From Pseudonocardia sulfidoxydans NBRC 16205 (GTDB lineage Bacteria; Actinomycetota; Actinomycetes; Mycobacteriales; Pseudonocardiaceae): DNA of 64,000 bases. The stretch is from positions 1 through 64,000 of the forward strand of contig NZ_BJVJ01000019.1 of assembly GCF_007989085.1 (NCBI RefSeq), read 5' to 3'. The notes under the pieces were generated by a model. The model was not told the DNA's origin, made no database searches, and saw only the letters and a list, made by a program, of their open reading frames with translations. This document shows, piece after piece, positions 16,447 to 23,980 of the stretch (positions within the stretch are counted from its first letter, which is position 1; the number at the start of each line of letters is the position of its first letter). The translations under genes and the position numbers were made by a program.

Positions 16447-16677
16447 TCAGGTCCGGCGGACCATCAGTCGTTGCAGCAACTCGTTCTCCCGCTCGACGCA
16501 CTCCTGCTCCGAGAGCGCACCGCTGCGGCGCGCCTCGTCGACGGCCTCGAGCTCGGCCCGGATGCGGGCCGGGTCGTAGTACTGCTCCTCCGCCTGTTCC
16601 TGGATCTGCTGGGCCAGCCACAACACCCCGCGCACCGGGGCGAGGGGCAGACCCAGGAGACCGGATACCACTCCCAC
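16447..16677 (-). CDS. gvpG: Gas vesicle protein GvpG
   Basis: The 76-aa protein matches GvpG: LLGLPLAPVRGVLWLAQQIQ, then a charged coiled helix EEQYYDPARIRAELEAVDEA and GALSEQECVERENELLQRL. GvpG is a small helical accessory protein. GTG 16677 lies six bases downstream of the gvpF stop. Confidence 0.9.
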   Translation of the reverse strand: MGVVSGLLGLPLAPVRGVLWLAQQIQEQAEEQYYDPARIRAELEAVDEARRSGALSEQECVERENELLQRLMVRRT

Positions 16678-16683
16678 GGTGAA

Positions 16684-17418
16684 TCAGTCCTCCGCCGGCA
16701 CGAAGTCGTAGGGCGCGAGGGGCCCGAGCAGCCGCAGCCGCAGCCACTCGTGGGTGTCGCCACCGAGTTCCTCGACCTCCCGCTCGAACTCCTCCGCCTT
16801 GTCCCGCGCCACCAGGAACGCCGCCTCGACGACGTCGTCGGGCTGTGCGGGCGTCGAGCTCGACACCTGCTCGGCGAAGGGACCGATGCGCTCGAGGACA
16901 TCGCGGGCGTCGACGTCGCGACGCTGCTCCATCGCCCTGGCCACGATCTCGCCCAGCTTGACCCGGTCGTAGTAGGAGGCGTCCTCGGGCACGCCGCGGA
17001 TGCGTTCCTGCAGGTCGGCGACCGCCGGTTCCTCCTCGACGATCTCCTGCACGAGCACCTCCTGCACGTAGCGGCCCTTGAGCGAGTACTGGACGAGCCC
17101 GTCGAGGGCGTCCAGGGCCCGCAGGAACCGGTCGCGGTGCGGGGCGAGCAACTCGTCGACGACCTGGTCGTCCTCGACGACGGCCGGGAACCGCATGGGC
17201 AGCACAGTCGTCGCCGCGGCGACCTTGTCGACGACGGCCTCGTGCGCCATCAGGTCGTCGCGGGTGCCGAGCGGCCGGTCGGACGGGACGTCGCCGACGA
17301 GTGCGGCGACCCCGTCGTGCTCGACCGTCCGCACCTCACCCGAGGGCCCGAGGCCGACGAGTCCGTCCGGGAGGTCGGCACCGGCGGCCACCAGGCCGTA
17401 GACGTAGGTGGCCGTCAC
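16684..17418 (-). CDS. gvpF: Gas vesicle protein GvpF
   Basis: The 244-aa protein starts TATYVYGLV and carries [35 protein letters not shown] and [20 protein letters not shown], the GvpF/L family core. Its position directly after gvpA matches gvpF in Streptomyces. It probably binds GvpA before assembly. The start overlaps the gvpA stop by four bases. Confidence 0.9.
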   Translation of the reverse strand: MTATYVYGLVAAGADLPDGLVGLGPSGEVRTVEHDGVAALVGDVPSDRPLGTRDDLMAHEAVVDKVAAATTVLPMRFPAVVEDDQVVDELLAPHRDRFLRALDALDGLVQYSLKGRYVQEVLVQEIVEEEPAVADLQERIRGVPEDASYYDRVKLGEIVARAMEQRRDVDARDVLERIGPFAEQVSSSTPAQPDDVVEAAFLVARDKAEEFEREVEELGGDTHEWLRLRLLGPLAPYDFVPAED

Positions 17419-17861
17419 CGTTCACGCTCCCGGGCGCGCTGCCGCGGCCGCCTGCGGACGGGCTCGTCCTCCTCGTCGTCGCGGTCACCGTTGCGGTTCC
17501 CGCCGAGGACCTCCTCGACCTTGTCGACGGCCGCGTCGAGCACGCCGGAGGTCTTGCCCTTGGCGCCGCCCTCCATCATCCCCTGGGTCAGCTGTGTGAG
17601 GTCCTTGCCACCCTTGCCCTCTCCGTAGAGATCGAGGCGGTTGGTGGCCTCGGCGAACCGCAGGAACGTGTCCACACTGGCCACGACGATCCGTGCGTCG
17701 ATGGTGAGGATCTCGATCCCGACCAGGGACACCCGGACGAAGACGTCGATGACCAACCCCTTGTCGAGGATCAGTTCGACGACGTCGGCCAATCCGCTGG
17801 AGCCACCGCCTCCGCCGCGGTCGACGTAACCGCCACCGGTGGGCTGTGTCGCGACGGTCAT
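17415..17861 (-). CDS. gvpA: Main gas vesicle shell protein GvpA
   Basis: The 148-aa protein has the GvpA core [20 protein letters not shown] and [20 protein letters not shown], which packs into the ribbed amphiphilic shell. It has an extra Gly-rich N-terminus and a long charged C-terminal tail ([20 protein letters not shown]), longer than cyanobacterial GvpA (about 70 aa) but as in actinobacterial versions. ATG 17861 begins directly after the stop of the SRPBCC gene, with GGAAGGAG upstream. Confidence 0.9.
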   Translation of the reverse strand: MTVATQPTGGGYVDRGGGGGSSGLADVVELILDKGLVIDVFVRVSLVGIEILTIDARIVVASVDTFLRFAEATNRLDLYGEGKGGKDLTQLTQGMMEGGAKGKTSGVLDAAVDKVEEVLGGNRNGDRDDEEDEPVRRRPRQRARERER

Positions 17862-19094
17862 TCATCGGCTCCTTCCGGCTGTCGCGGGCCGACGCCGCGC
17901 GTTGCGCCGACGGGCCGGCGGCTCGTCCTCCGGCTCGTCGTCCGCGTCGTCCGCGTCGTCGTCGTAGTCCTCGTAGTCGTCGTACTCGTCGTCGCCTGTG
18001 TCGTCGGCGCCGTCTTCGTACTCGTCGTCCGCGTACTCGTCGTCCGCGCCGTCCACGTCGTCGGGCTCGTCGTCGTCGCGGTACCCGTCGTCCGCGCGGT
18101 CGGCGTCGTCCTCGTCGGCGTAGTCATCATCGGCGTACTCGTCGTCGGCACCCTCGGCGTCACGCTCGTCGGCGTCACGATCCTCGGCATCGGGATCCTC
18201 GGCGTCGGGATCCTCCGCCTCGAGCGCCTCCTCGTGCGTCGTGACGACCTCACTGTCGCGGATCTCGCCGCGCCAGCCCTCGATCTCGTCCTGACGCAGC
18301 AGCGCCGACGCCATCGCGTGCCGGCGGAAGTGCTTGAACTCCAGCCGGGCCCGGCGGCCCTGGGCGCGCCAGATGTTGCCGGTGCGCTCGAACAGGCCCT
18401 GCGGCCAGTACTCCAGCACCAGCAGGATCCGCGTCAAGTTCGGGCCGATCTCGGTGAACGCGACCGCGCCGTCGACGTGTCCCTTCGCGCCCTTGGACCG
18501 CCACACGATGTGCGAGTCGGGGACCTGCTCGAGGGTCGTCGCCTCCCACTCGCGGTGGGACAGGAAGATCTGCGCCTTCCACTGGGTCTTCTCGTCGGAG
18601 ACCTGCTCGACGCTCTCCACCTTCTTCATGAAGCTGGGGAAGTCGGACAGCTGCGTCCACAGGTCGTAGGTGGTGCGCAGCGGCAGGCCGACGTCGATCT
18701 CCTCGACGATGTTGGTGACCTTCAGCTTCTTGCCGCTGCCGGAGCCGCCACCACCGCCACCGCCGGAATCGCCGCCGAACATGCCCGACACCTTGTCCTT
18801 GAGGCCGGCGAAGAACCCGCCGCCGGACCCGTTGTCCGAGTCGCCGTCATCACGATCGCCGTCGCGGTCGTCATCATCGTCACGGTCACGATCGTCGTCG
18901 TCCTCGCCGCGGCCGAGCGCCTTGCGGACGCCGGTGCCGCCGTTCTCGGTGATGCCGTCGAGCCGGTCGGTCAGACCGCTGACCCGATCGGTCGCCGCCT
19001 CGGCGGCGCGCTGCACGAGCAGGGTCAGCAGGCGCTGGCCGGACTCCTTGAGCGCGTCGGTCGCCAGCGCGTCGGTGAGCTTGGTGTCAGGCAT
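17862..19094 (-). CDS. Gas-vesicle-operon SRPBCC (START/COQ10-like) protein
   Basis: The 410-aa protein has a helical N-terminus (1-60), a low-complexity Asp/Arg and Gly linker (61-121), an SRPBCC domain (about 123-265: IVEEIDVGLPLRTTYDLWTQ, FPSFMKKVESVEQV, WEATTLEQVPDSHIVWRSKG), and a very acidic 140-residue tail of Asp/Glu/Tyr ending in Arg. SRPBCC folds bind hydrophobic ligands. Related proteins accompany gvp genes in actinobacteria; their role in gas vesicles is unproven. The start overlaps the upstream gene by eight bases. Confidence 0.75.
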   Translation of the reverse strand: MPDTKLTDALATDALKESGQRLLTLLVQRAAEAATDRVSGLTDRLDGITENGGTGVRKALGRGEDDDDRDRDDDDDRDGDRDDGDSDNGSGGGFFAGLKDKVSGMFGGDSGGGGGGGSGSGKKLKVTNIVEEIDVGLPLRTTYDLWTQLSDFPSFMKKVESVEQVSDEKTQWKAQIFLSHREWEATTLEQVPDSHIVWRSKGAKGHVDGAVAFTEIGPNLTRILLVLEYWPQGLFERTGNIWRAQGRRARLEFKHFRRHAMASALLRQDEIEGWRGEIRDSEVVTTHEEALEAEDPDAEDPDAEDRDADERDAEGADDEYADDDYADEDDADRADDGYRDDDEPDDVDGADDEYADDEYEDGADDTGDDEYDDYEDYDDDADDADDEPEDEPPARRRNARRRPATAGRSR

Positions 19095-19977
19095 TGCTCG
19101 TCCTCCGTCGCGCGGTGCCCTTGCCCGCCGCGCTGGACCCCGACTTCGCCGCGGACCGGGTGGTCTTCGCGGCACCGCCCGCGGTCTTCGCGGCGGTCCG
19201 GGTCGTCTTCGCCGCGGTCCGGGTCGCCTTGCCCGCGGTGCCCGATGCCCGTGACGCCGCGCCGCTGCGCGAACGCGTCGCGCGGGTCGCCGTCTCCTCG
19301 GCACCACGCTTGCCCGCGGCAGCGGTGCGCCGGGCCCCGCCGGTGGCCTTGGCGGCGCGCCGGCGCGGCGCCGGGGCCTGCTCGGCCTCGTCGTCGGCCT
19401 CGTCGGCGGCCTCGTCGGCGGCCTCGTCGGCGGCCTCACCGGAGGCGTCGGCACGGTCGGCGCCGTCCTGCTCGTCGTCCCGGTCCTCGGCGCGCTCGTC
19501 GGCGCGGTCCTCTGCCCGGTCCTCGTCGTCACGGTCCCCGTCGTCACGGTCCTGGTCGTCGGCGGACCGGCGGCGGCCGCGCGCCGTGTCGGAGACCGTG
19601 CTGCCGGCCGCCGATGCGGTGTCCCGGGCCGACGACGCGGCATCCGTGCCCGCGTCCTTCGCGCCGGAACCTATGTCGCCCAGCGACTCCACCCTCTTGC
19701 CGACCTTGTCGGTCAACGCAGTGACCTGCCGGGCCGCGACTGCCATCGCGGCACCCTTGCCGGCGTCGAGCAGCCGGCCGCGGACCTGGTCGGTCAGCGC
19801 CGCGAGCTCCGGCGACTTGCCGAGCAGCTTGCTGCCCTCGGCGAGAAGCTCACCCGGGCCACCTGCGCGTCGACCCGCTGCCATCCCACCGAGCATCAAG
19901 GCGAGCTTCATCTTCTTGGTGCGGCCCAGGAAGTAGCCACCGGCCACCCCGAGAGCGACGCGTGCGCCGCATTTCAT
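19087..19977 (-). CDS. First gene of the gas vesicle operon: histone-like-tailed protein of unknown role
   Basis: The 296-aa protein begins with ALGVAGGYFLGRTKKMKLAL, a membrane-like Gly-rich helix, then a helical region (45-100), a strongly acidic segment (about 140-205) and a Lys/Arg/Ala/Thr tail with KTTRTAAKT-like repeats resembling the tail of histone H1-like proteins. It may tether charged polymers or vesicles; this is inference. Three 12-bp copies at 19398-19433 code an EAAD repeat. ATG 19977 has GGAGGAACG upstream. It follows a leader with an inverted repeat and a GGGTAA -10. Confidence 0.65.
   Translation of the reverse strand: MKCGARVALGVAGGYFLGRTKKMKLALMLGGMAAGRRAGGPGELLAEGSKLLGKSPELAALTDQVRGRLLDAGKGAAMAVAARQVTALTDKVGKRVESLGDIGSGAKDAGTDAASSARDTASAAGSTVSDTARGRRRSADDQDRDDGDRDDEDRAEDRADERAEDRDDEQDGADRADASGEAADEAADEAADEADDEAEQAPAPRRRAAKATGGARRTAAAGKRGAEETATRATRSRSGAASRASGTAGKATRTAAKTTRTAAKTAGGAAKTTRSAAKSGSSAAGKGTARRRTSNA
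19398..19433. repeat. 12-bp tandem repeat in the first gene of the gas vesicle operon
   Basis: Three copies of CCTCGTCGGCGG code Glu-Ala-Ala-Asp repeats in frame on the minus strand. Confidence 0.75.
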
Positions 19978-20013
19978 CGTTCCTCCTTCTCCGTGGCCCG
20001 CGCCGGGAGTCCG

Positions 20014-20034
20014 CGATCACGAATTCGGTGATCG
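20014..20034. promoter_or_regulatory. Perfect inverted repeat in the gas vesicle operon leader
   Basis: CGATCAC (20014-20020), spacer GAATTCG, GTGATCG (20028-20034). It is 37 bases upstream of ATG 19977 and downstream of the candidate -10, so it would be an RNA hairpin or a repressor site over the leader. Confidence 0.5.
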
Positions 20035-20078
20035 AATTCGACGAGCGTGGGGGGTGGGCGAACCATGCACGCCTCCAA

Positions 20079-20104
20079 TTACCCGGAGCACTACCGACAC
20101 ACAC
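20079..20104 (-). promoter_or_regulatory. Candidate SigB-type promoter of the gas vesicle operon
   Basis: On the minus strand GTGT is followed after about 16 bases by GGGTAA (20079-20084), fitting GNNT-N14-16-GGGTA. It leaves a leader of about 95 bases. The same GGGTAATT core occurs before the gene at 20760. Confidence 0.45.
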
Positions 20105-20316
20105 CTTCGGGGCTGTTCTCACTGATTTTTGCGCCGTTCGGCGGAGAGCACCGTGGCATTTCACGGAGATGATCGTGAATCAACCGGGTGACGTGCGCCC
20201 GAACGTCGGAATCTCCCGTCGGCGATCCGCTGCACCCCGACAGGTGGTTGCGCACGCGCGGCGAACCCGGGAGCGGGCACGCACGCACATGACGACCGGC
20301 GGAGCAGGCCGCTCGG

Positions 20317-20760
20317 TCAGGACGAGGACTTCGTCGCGGCGACGATCACCAGGACGATGAGCGCCACGAGCAGGAGCACCACGGTGATCGGCAGGAGCAG
20401 GATCGCGAGCACGAGGATCCCGACCAACGCGGCCCGCATGCCGGGGCTCAGCGCGCCGATGGCCCCCTTGAACGCACCCCAGACGGGGTTGCCACCCTGC
20501 ATTCCTGCACGTACACCGCCGAGCAGGCCGCCGACGGCCGGCCCGCCGGCGGCCGCCGCCCGGCCCAGCGTGGCGGCCAGGCCCTCCACCTGGTCCAGCG
20601 CGATGCCCGTCGTCGCGCGCAGAGCCGACCGGAGGAGCTCCTTCAGACTGTCCTTGAGGTCGGCGAGAGCCGCGGCCCGCCGTTCGGCGTCGGACGGCCG
20701 GTGGCCGTTCGTCGAGACGTGCCGTTCGGCGTCGATCTCCAGAGCCGTCGTCGGCCGCAT
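20317..20760 (-). CDS. Tail-anchored membrane protein of unknown function
   Basis: The 147-aa protein has a charged helical N-terminal half (RRAAALADLKDSLKELLRSAL), a Gly-rich hinge (GGPAVGGLLGGVRAGMQGG) and one strong hydrophobic C-terminal segment (about 108-140, LVGILVLAILLLPITVVLLL), ending KSSS. It is probably anchored by the C-terminus. No family is recognised. ATG 20760 has GGAGGGG six bases upstream. A GGGTAA -10 lies 55 bases upstream. Confidence 0.65.
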   Translation of the reverse strand: MRPTTALEIDAERHVSTNGHRPSDAERRAAALADLKDSLKELLRSALRATTGIALDQVEGLAATLGRAAAAGGPAVGGLLGGVRAGMQGGNPVWGAFKGAIGALSPGMRAALVGILVLAILLLPITVVLLLVALIVLVIVAATKSSS

Positions 20761-21141
20761 GCGTCACCCCTCCGCTCCGCCCCACGCCCACTGCGGTGGG
20801 GCGACGCACGCGAATTACCCGACCAGGGTGGCGCGTTACGCGTTCCCGGCCCGAAATTCGCGGATTTCAACCGGCCGTCGCAATGAACGGGTCATCCGGT
20901 GGCCGCCGCGCACCGCCGTCCGGGAGGCCGGACGTTCGCGAGTGGCGGCCCACCGGCAGCCACGAATTCATGCTCACCTGCCGATTTCGATCATCGCCGC
21001 GGTGATGTGTTCGCCGGTGTCGACCGGCGACATGTCCGGCACCGTCCGCCGACATCAGCGCGTCCGCCGTTCCCGTCGGAGGCCGCCGCGGGCTCCGTTT
21101 TCCCGGCCGCACCCACAGGCCGCGGCGCGGGCCCAGCGGTG
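20761..21141. other. Intergenic region with a stress-type -10 and a hairpin
   Basis: This 381-bp gap contains GGGTAA on the minus strand (20815-20820), preceded 15 bases away by GTAA, upstream of the gene at 20760. It also has a perfect hairpin TCGCCGGT/ACCGGCGA (21011-21018 and 21023-21030), 112 bases past the pfkB stop. No ORF with coding character was seen. Confidence 0.5.
21011..21030. terminator. Hairpin downstream of the PfkB-family gene
   Basis: TCGCCGGT, loop GTCG, ACCGGCGA: an 8-bp perfect stem with no T-run. A possible terminator for the leftward kinase gene. Confidence 0.35.
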
Positions 21142-22077
21142 TCAGCGGTGGGCGGCCAGTTCGACCCGGGCCGCGAGGACGTCGACGGTCTCGTCACGGC
21201 CGGTGCCGAGACCGTGCCGGACGACGTTGAGGGCGCCGCACGCCGCGCCGATGCGCAGAACGTCCTCCCAGTCGCCACCGGCCGCGAGCCGGGCCGTCAT
21301 GCCCGCGGTCTGCGAGTCCCCGGCGCCACGCGGGTCGGCCGCGGTCACCGGGGGTGGAGTGACGACGAGGACGCGCTCGCCGTCCACGGCGACGGCCGGC
21401 TCGTGGGCGCGGCTCACCACGACGCGGTCGACGCCCTCGTCGCGCAGCACGCGCGCGGCCCGCACGATGTCCTCCAGCGAGCGTGAGTCGGCGCGGTCGT
21501 GCTCGACGAGCTCCTCGTCGCTGACCTTGAGCAGGTCGAGGCCGCCCTCGACCGCGGCCTCGAGCCGTTCGCCCGACAGGTCGGCGACGACGCGGACCCC
21601 GTTGGCGCGCAGGTCGGCGGCGAGGCGGCGGTAGATGGACGCGGGCACGACGTCGTCGGCCTGGGCCCCCGAGAGCAGCACCGTGCCCGCGCACAGCCCC
21701 TCGGCGAGGGTGAGCTCGTAGAGTGCGTCGAGCTCGTGGCGGTCGAGCGGTGCGGGGTGCTCGGCGGCGATCTCGGTGCGCTCGTCGCTGCCGCGGCGGT
21801 CGTGGACGTAGCCGCCGTTGCGGCCCGCCGTCGCCACCCAGCGCAGGTCGACGCCGTCGCCGGCGATCATGCGTTCCAGCAGCAGGCCGGTCTCGCCGCC
21901 GAGCCCGGCGCACAGGACGACGGGCGTTCCGAGCGTGGCGAGCATGCGGCTCTGCCAAACCCCCTGGCCGCCGGCGTGGACGTGCAGCTCGGGGCCTCCG
22001 GCACGGTCTTCGATCGTGACGGTGACGATCGGCGAGGGCGCGAACACGACGACGGGCGAACCGTTCTTTTCGGACAC
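21142..22077 (-). CDS. PfkB-family carbohydrate kinase
   Basis: The 311-aa protein is a ribokinase/PfkB-type kinase: HVHAGGQGVWQSRMLATLG near the N-terminus and the C-terminal ATP/anion-hole motif PRGAGDSQTAGM with the catalytic Asp of GAGDS. The substrate is a hexose phosphate, ribose or nucleoside and cannot be read. A GGGTAG -10 (22086-22091) ends nine bases from GTG 22077 and there is no ribosome binding site, so translation of a leaderless mRNA is likely. Confidence 0.85.
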   Translation of the reverse strand: MSEKNGSPVVVFAPSPIVTVTIEDRAGGPELHVHAGGQGVWQSRMLATLGTPVVLCAGLGGETGLLLERMIAGDGVDLRWVATAGRNGGYVHDRRGSDERTEIAAEHPAPLDRHELDALYELTLAEGLCAGTVLLSGAQADDVVPASIYRRLAADLRANGVRVVADLSGERLEAAVEGGLDLLKVSDEELVEHDRADSRSLEDIVRAARVLRDEGVDRVVVSRAHEPAVAVDGERVLVVTPPPVTAADPRGAGDSQTAGMTARLAAGGDWEDVLRIGAACGALNVVRHGLGTGRDETVDVLAARVELAAHR

Positions 22078-22085
22078 ATCAGGCT

Positions 22086-22091
22086 CTACCC
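22086..22091 (-). promoter_or_regulatory. Stress-type -10 for a leaderless PfkB-gene transcript
   Basis: GGGTAG on the minus strand (22086-22091), with GAGT 16 bases further upstream. The expected start of transcription falls within three bases of GTG 22077. Confidence 0.45.
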
Positions 22092-22149
22092 GGGATACGT
22101 GGCCGCTACTCGTGCGCGACCGTTCGACGTCGGGGCGGTCCAGCGGGGT

Positions 22150-22440
22150 TCAGCAGCGCGGCGCACCACCTCCCGACGACATGCGCTGCATGCGCCGCAG
22201 CACGTCGGTGCTCGGGAAGCAGCCTTCCCGGGACTTGTCCGCCAGCAACCGCACGTACTCGGGGACCATCCCCGCCGGGATCGACTCCTCGATCATGTCG
22301 AGCTGTGTCCCACTCGGGTACGGGTCGTCGCGCACGGTGTCGAGCAGCAGTCGGACGAACACCTCGCGAGGGTTCAGGTCGTCCCCAGGATCGGCGTTGT
22401 CGCCGTCACGGTCGTCCTGCCGTCGTCGCGTCGAGGTCAT
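22150..22440 (-). CDS. Small hypothetical protein
   Basis: The 96-aa protein has a charged N-terminus (RRRQDDRDGDNADPGDD) and a compact-looking helical body LNPREVFVRLLLDTVRDDPY followed by MIEESIPAGMVPEYVRLLAD, with one Cys near the C-terminus. I do not recognise the family. ATG 22440 has GGGAG five to six bases upstream. GGGTAC on the minus strand at 22473-22478 may be its -10. Confidence 0.6.
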   Translation of the reverse strand: MTSTRRRQDDRDGDNADPGDDLNPREVFVRLLLDTVRDDPYPSGTQLDMIEESIPAGMVPEYVRLLADKSREGCFPSTDVLRRMQRMSSGGGAPRC

Positions 22441-22552
22441 CGGTGCTCCCGTTCTCGTCGTGGTGGCGTGATGTACCCGGGGTTCCCGCGACACCGCCCC
22501 CGTCAACCGTCGTCTTCCCGGTCGTCGCCGGGATATGCCTGCGCGCGACAGG

Positions 22553-22990
22553 TCATCCGGTGGCGACGCCGTCCGCGGCGGCGCGGCGCAAGGTGCGCAG
22601 CGGCCGTAGGACGAGGGCGACCAGCACCAGGACCACGAGCGCGACGAGCCCGTACCCGGCCAGTGTCCAGCGCACCGGCACCAGGCCCGCGACGGCACCG
22701 GCGACGCCGGCACCGACCGCCGCCGACGTCACCAGCTGCGCGCTCCAGACGGCGGACACCCTGCCGCGCAACGCATCCGGGGTAGCCTCGAGGACGGCGG
22801 CGTACCGGACGACGTCCCCCACCGCACGGCCGAGACTGAAGGCGGCGAGGGCGAGCCCGGTGACGACCGCGGAGGTCGTGGCCCCGGCGGCGGCGAGCCC
22901 CGCGCAGGCGAGCAGGGCGGCGAGCAGCATGGTCGGCCCCACCCTCACCACGGTCCCGGTCCAGCCGCTGGTCAGCGAGCCGATCATCGC
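22553..22990 (-). pseudogene. C-terminal remnant of an MFS transporter
   Basis: The frame encodes about 144 aa with four hydrophobic segments (MLLAALLACAGLAAAG, TSAVVTGLALAAFSLG, LVTSAAVGAGVAGAVAGL, LVALVVLVLVALVLRPL) and the motif ATPDALRGRVSAVWS, typical of the C-terminal six-helix half of EntS-like drug/siderophore exporters, which are about 400 aa. The N-terminal half is missing. Family-like residues PAAGAMIGS extend upstream of the ATG until an in-frame TGA at about 23006, so this is a truncation and not a short gene. The break coincides with a fragment of another ORF on the plus strand. Confidence 0.7.
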
Positions 22991-23315
22991 CCCGGCCGCG
23001 GGTCATGCGGGACCCGTGGCCGCACGTCGCCGACAAGGTCGACCTGGTCCTCGACGGGATCGCGGCCCGCCACCGGGAGTCGCCGGGTCAGGACACCGGC
23101 ACGCGGACGTGACGCTCATGCCGTTCGGCGCGTCCTTCCGTGCGGCGGCCGCCCGGGCGTGCCGCCGCGCCGGCCCACCGCCCAGGGGCGGCCTCTGGCC
23201 GCACGACGACGCCCGCACACCGGCCCGTCGCACGACGCGGTTGCGCGCCGATCACAGCGGGTATCCGATCGACGGTGATCGGGGACCTCGCCCGGTCGAG
23301 CGAGGAGATCGACAC
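22991..23315. other. Junction region with a degraded ORF fragment
   Basis: The stretch begins at the break point of the MFS remnant. On the plus strand, 23008-23112 encodes a 34-aa protein-like piece containing WPHVADKVDLVLDGIAARHR, which reads like the C-terminus of a larger protein that I cannot identify. The rest up to 23315 has no credible gene. GAGGAG at 23302-23307 belongs to the next small gene. Confidence 0.45.
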
Positions 23316-23483
23316 GTGAGCATCGACAACTGCGACCTGCGACTGTGGCGTCCCGCCGCGCCCGGCACCCGCCCCGGATCGCCGCACCGCGCCCTGCGCC
23401 GCGACGACGACCGGCCCACCGCGCCCGACGCCGCGCTCGACGACCGCGCCGACGGGCCCGAGCCCGTCGTGGCGCAGCGGTAG
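23316..23483 (+). CDS. Very small hypothetical protein
   Basis: The 55-aa chain is hydrophilic and Arg/Asp/Pro-rich (SIDNCDLRLWRP at the N-terminus). No family is recognised. Support comes from GAGGAG eight bases before GTG 23316 and from a stop well before the promoter of the next gene. It could be spurious. Confidence 0.4.
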   Translation: MSIDNCDLRLWRPAAPGTRPGSPHRALRRDDDRPTAPDAALDDRADGPEPVVAQR

Positions 23484-23494
23484 CACCGCACCCG

Positions 23495-23520
23495 GTTTCG
23501 TCGTCCGGCACCCCGGGTAC
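23495..23520 (+). promoter_or_regulatory. SigF-type promoter of the DksA-like gene
   Basis: GTTT (23495-23498), 16 bases, GGGTAC (23515-23520). A near-perfect SigF-consensus match, 81 bases before ATG 23602. Confidence 0.75.
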
Positions 23521-23601
23521 GTGCGGGTCCGTCCCCGCACGACCGGACCCGACGGTCCGACGCGTCCGCGAGGAGACACCCCCGATCCTGCGGAGGACCA
23601 C

Positions 23602-23937
23602 ATGGACGACACCCGTGCGCGCACCGCGCTGACCGCCGAGCTCGAGCGGATCGACGCCGAGGCCGCCACCCACCGCGAGCGTGGCCCGCTGCGCCCCGGC
23701 GAGAGCGACCGACGTGCCGTCGACGATGCGGACCAGGCGGCCCGCGCCACCGAGACGATGGAGGCCGACCTCATCGAGAGCACGCTGCGTGAGCAGCGCG
23801 AGCGGGTCGAGGCCGCGCTCGGGCGGCTCGACAGCGGCGACTACGGCCGCTGCGCCGTCTGCGGCCGCGAGATCGACGACGAGCGGCTGCAGGCGCGTCC
23901 GGAGACCGACCGGTGCCGCGACCACGCGGAGGGCTGA
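23602..23937 (+). CDS. TraR/DksA-family zinc-finger protein
   Basis: The 111-aa protein has an N-terminal coiled-coil (about 8-75) and a C-terminal zinc finger with Cys84-X2-Cys87 and Cys105-X2-His108. Typical DksA/TraR fingers use four Cys; here the last ligand is His. The motif LRLDSGDYGRCAVCGREIDD is characteristic (LGRLDSGDYGRC). Family members act in the RNA polymerase secondary channel or in general stress response, usually with acidic residues at the coiled-coil tip. CGGAGGA precedes ATG 23602. It is convergent with the sigma gene. Confidence 0.85.
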   Translation: MDDTRARTALTAELERIDAEAATHRERGPLRPGESDRRAVDDADQAARATETMEADLIESTLREQRERVEAALGRLDSGDYGRCAVCGREIDDERLQARPETDRCRDHAEG

Positions 23938-23980
23938 CGGGCCCCGGAAGCCGCCGCGGCTCGCCGGCCGTCGGCGTCGG

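Larger units (their letters stand above)
19978..20316. other. Leader and promoter region of the gas vesicle operon
   Basis: This 339-bp gap holds a 7-7-7 inverted repeat (20014-20034) and a candidate SigB/SigF-type -10 (20079-20084). The remaining stretch to 20316 shows no credible ORF. Confidence 0.6.

Noticed and set aside
23008-23112. A 34-codon frame as a real gene
   Set aside because: It lacks a ribosome binding site and looks like the tail end of a longer protein; treated as a fragment.
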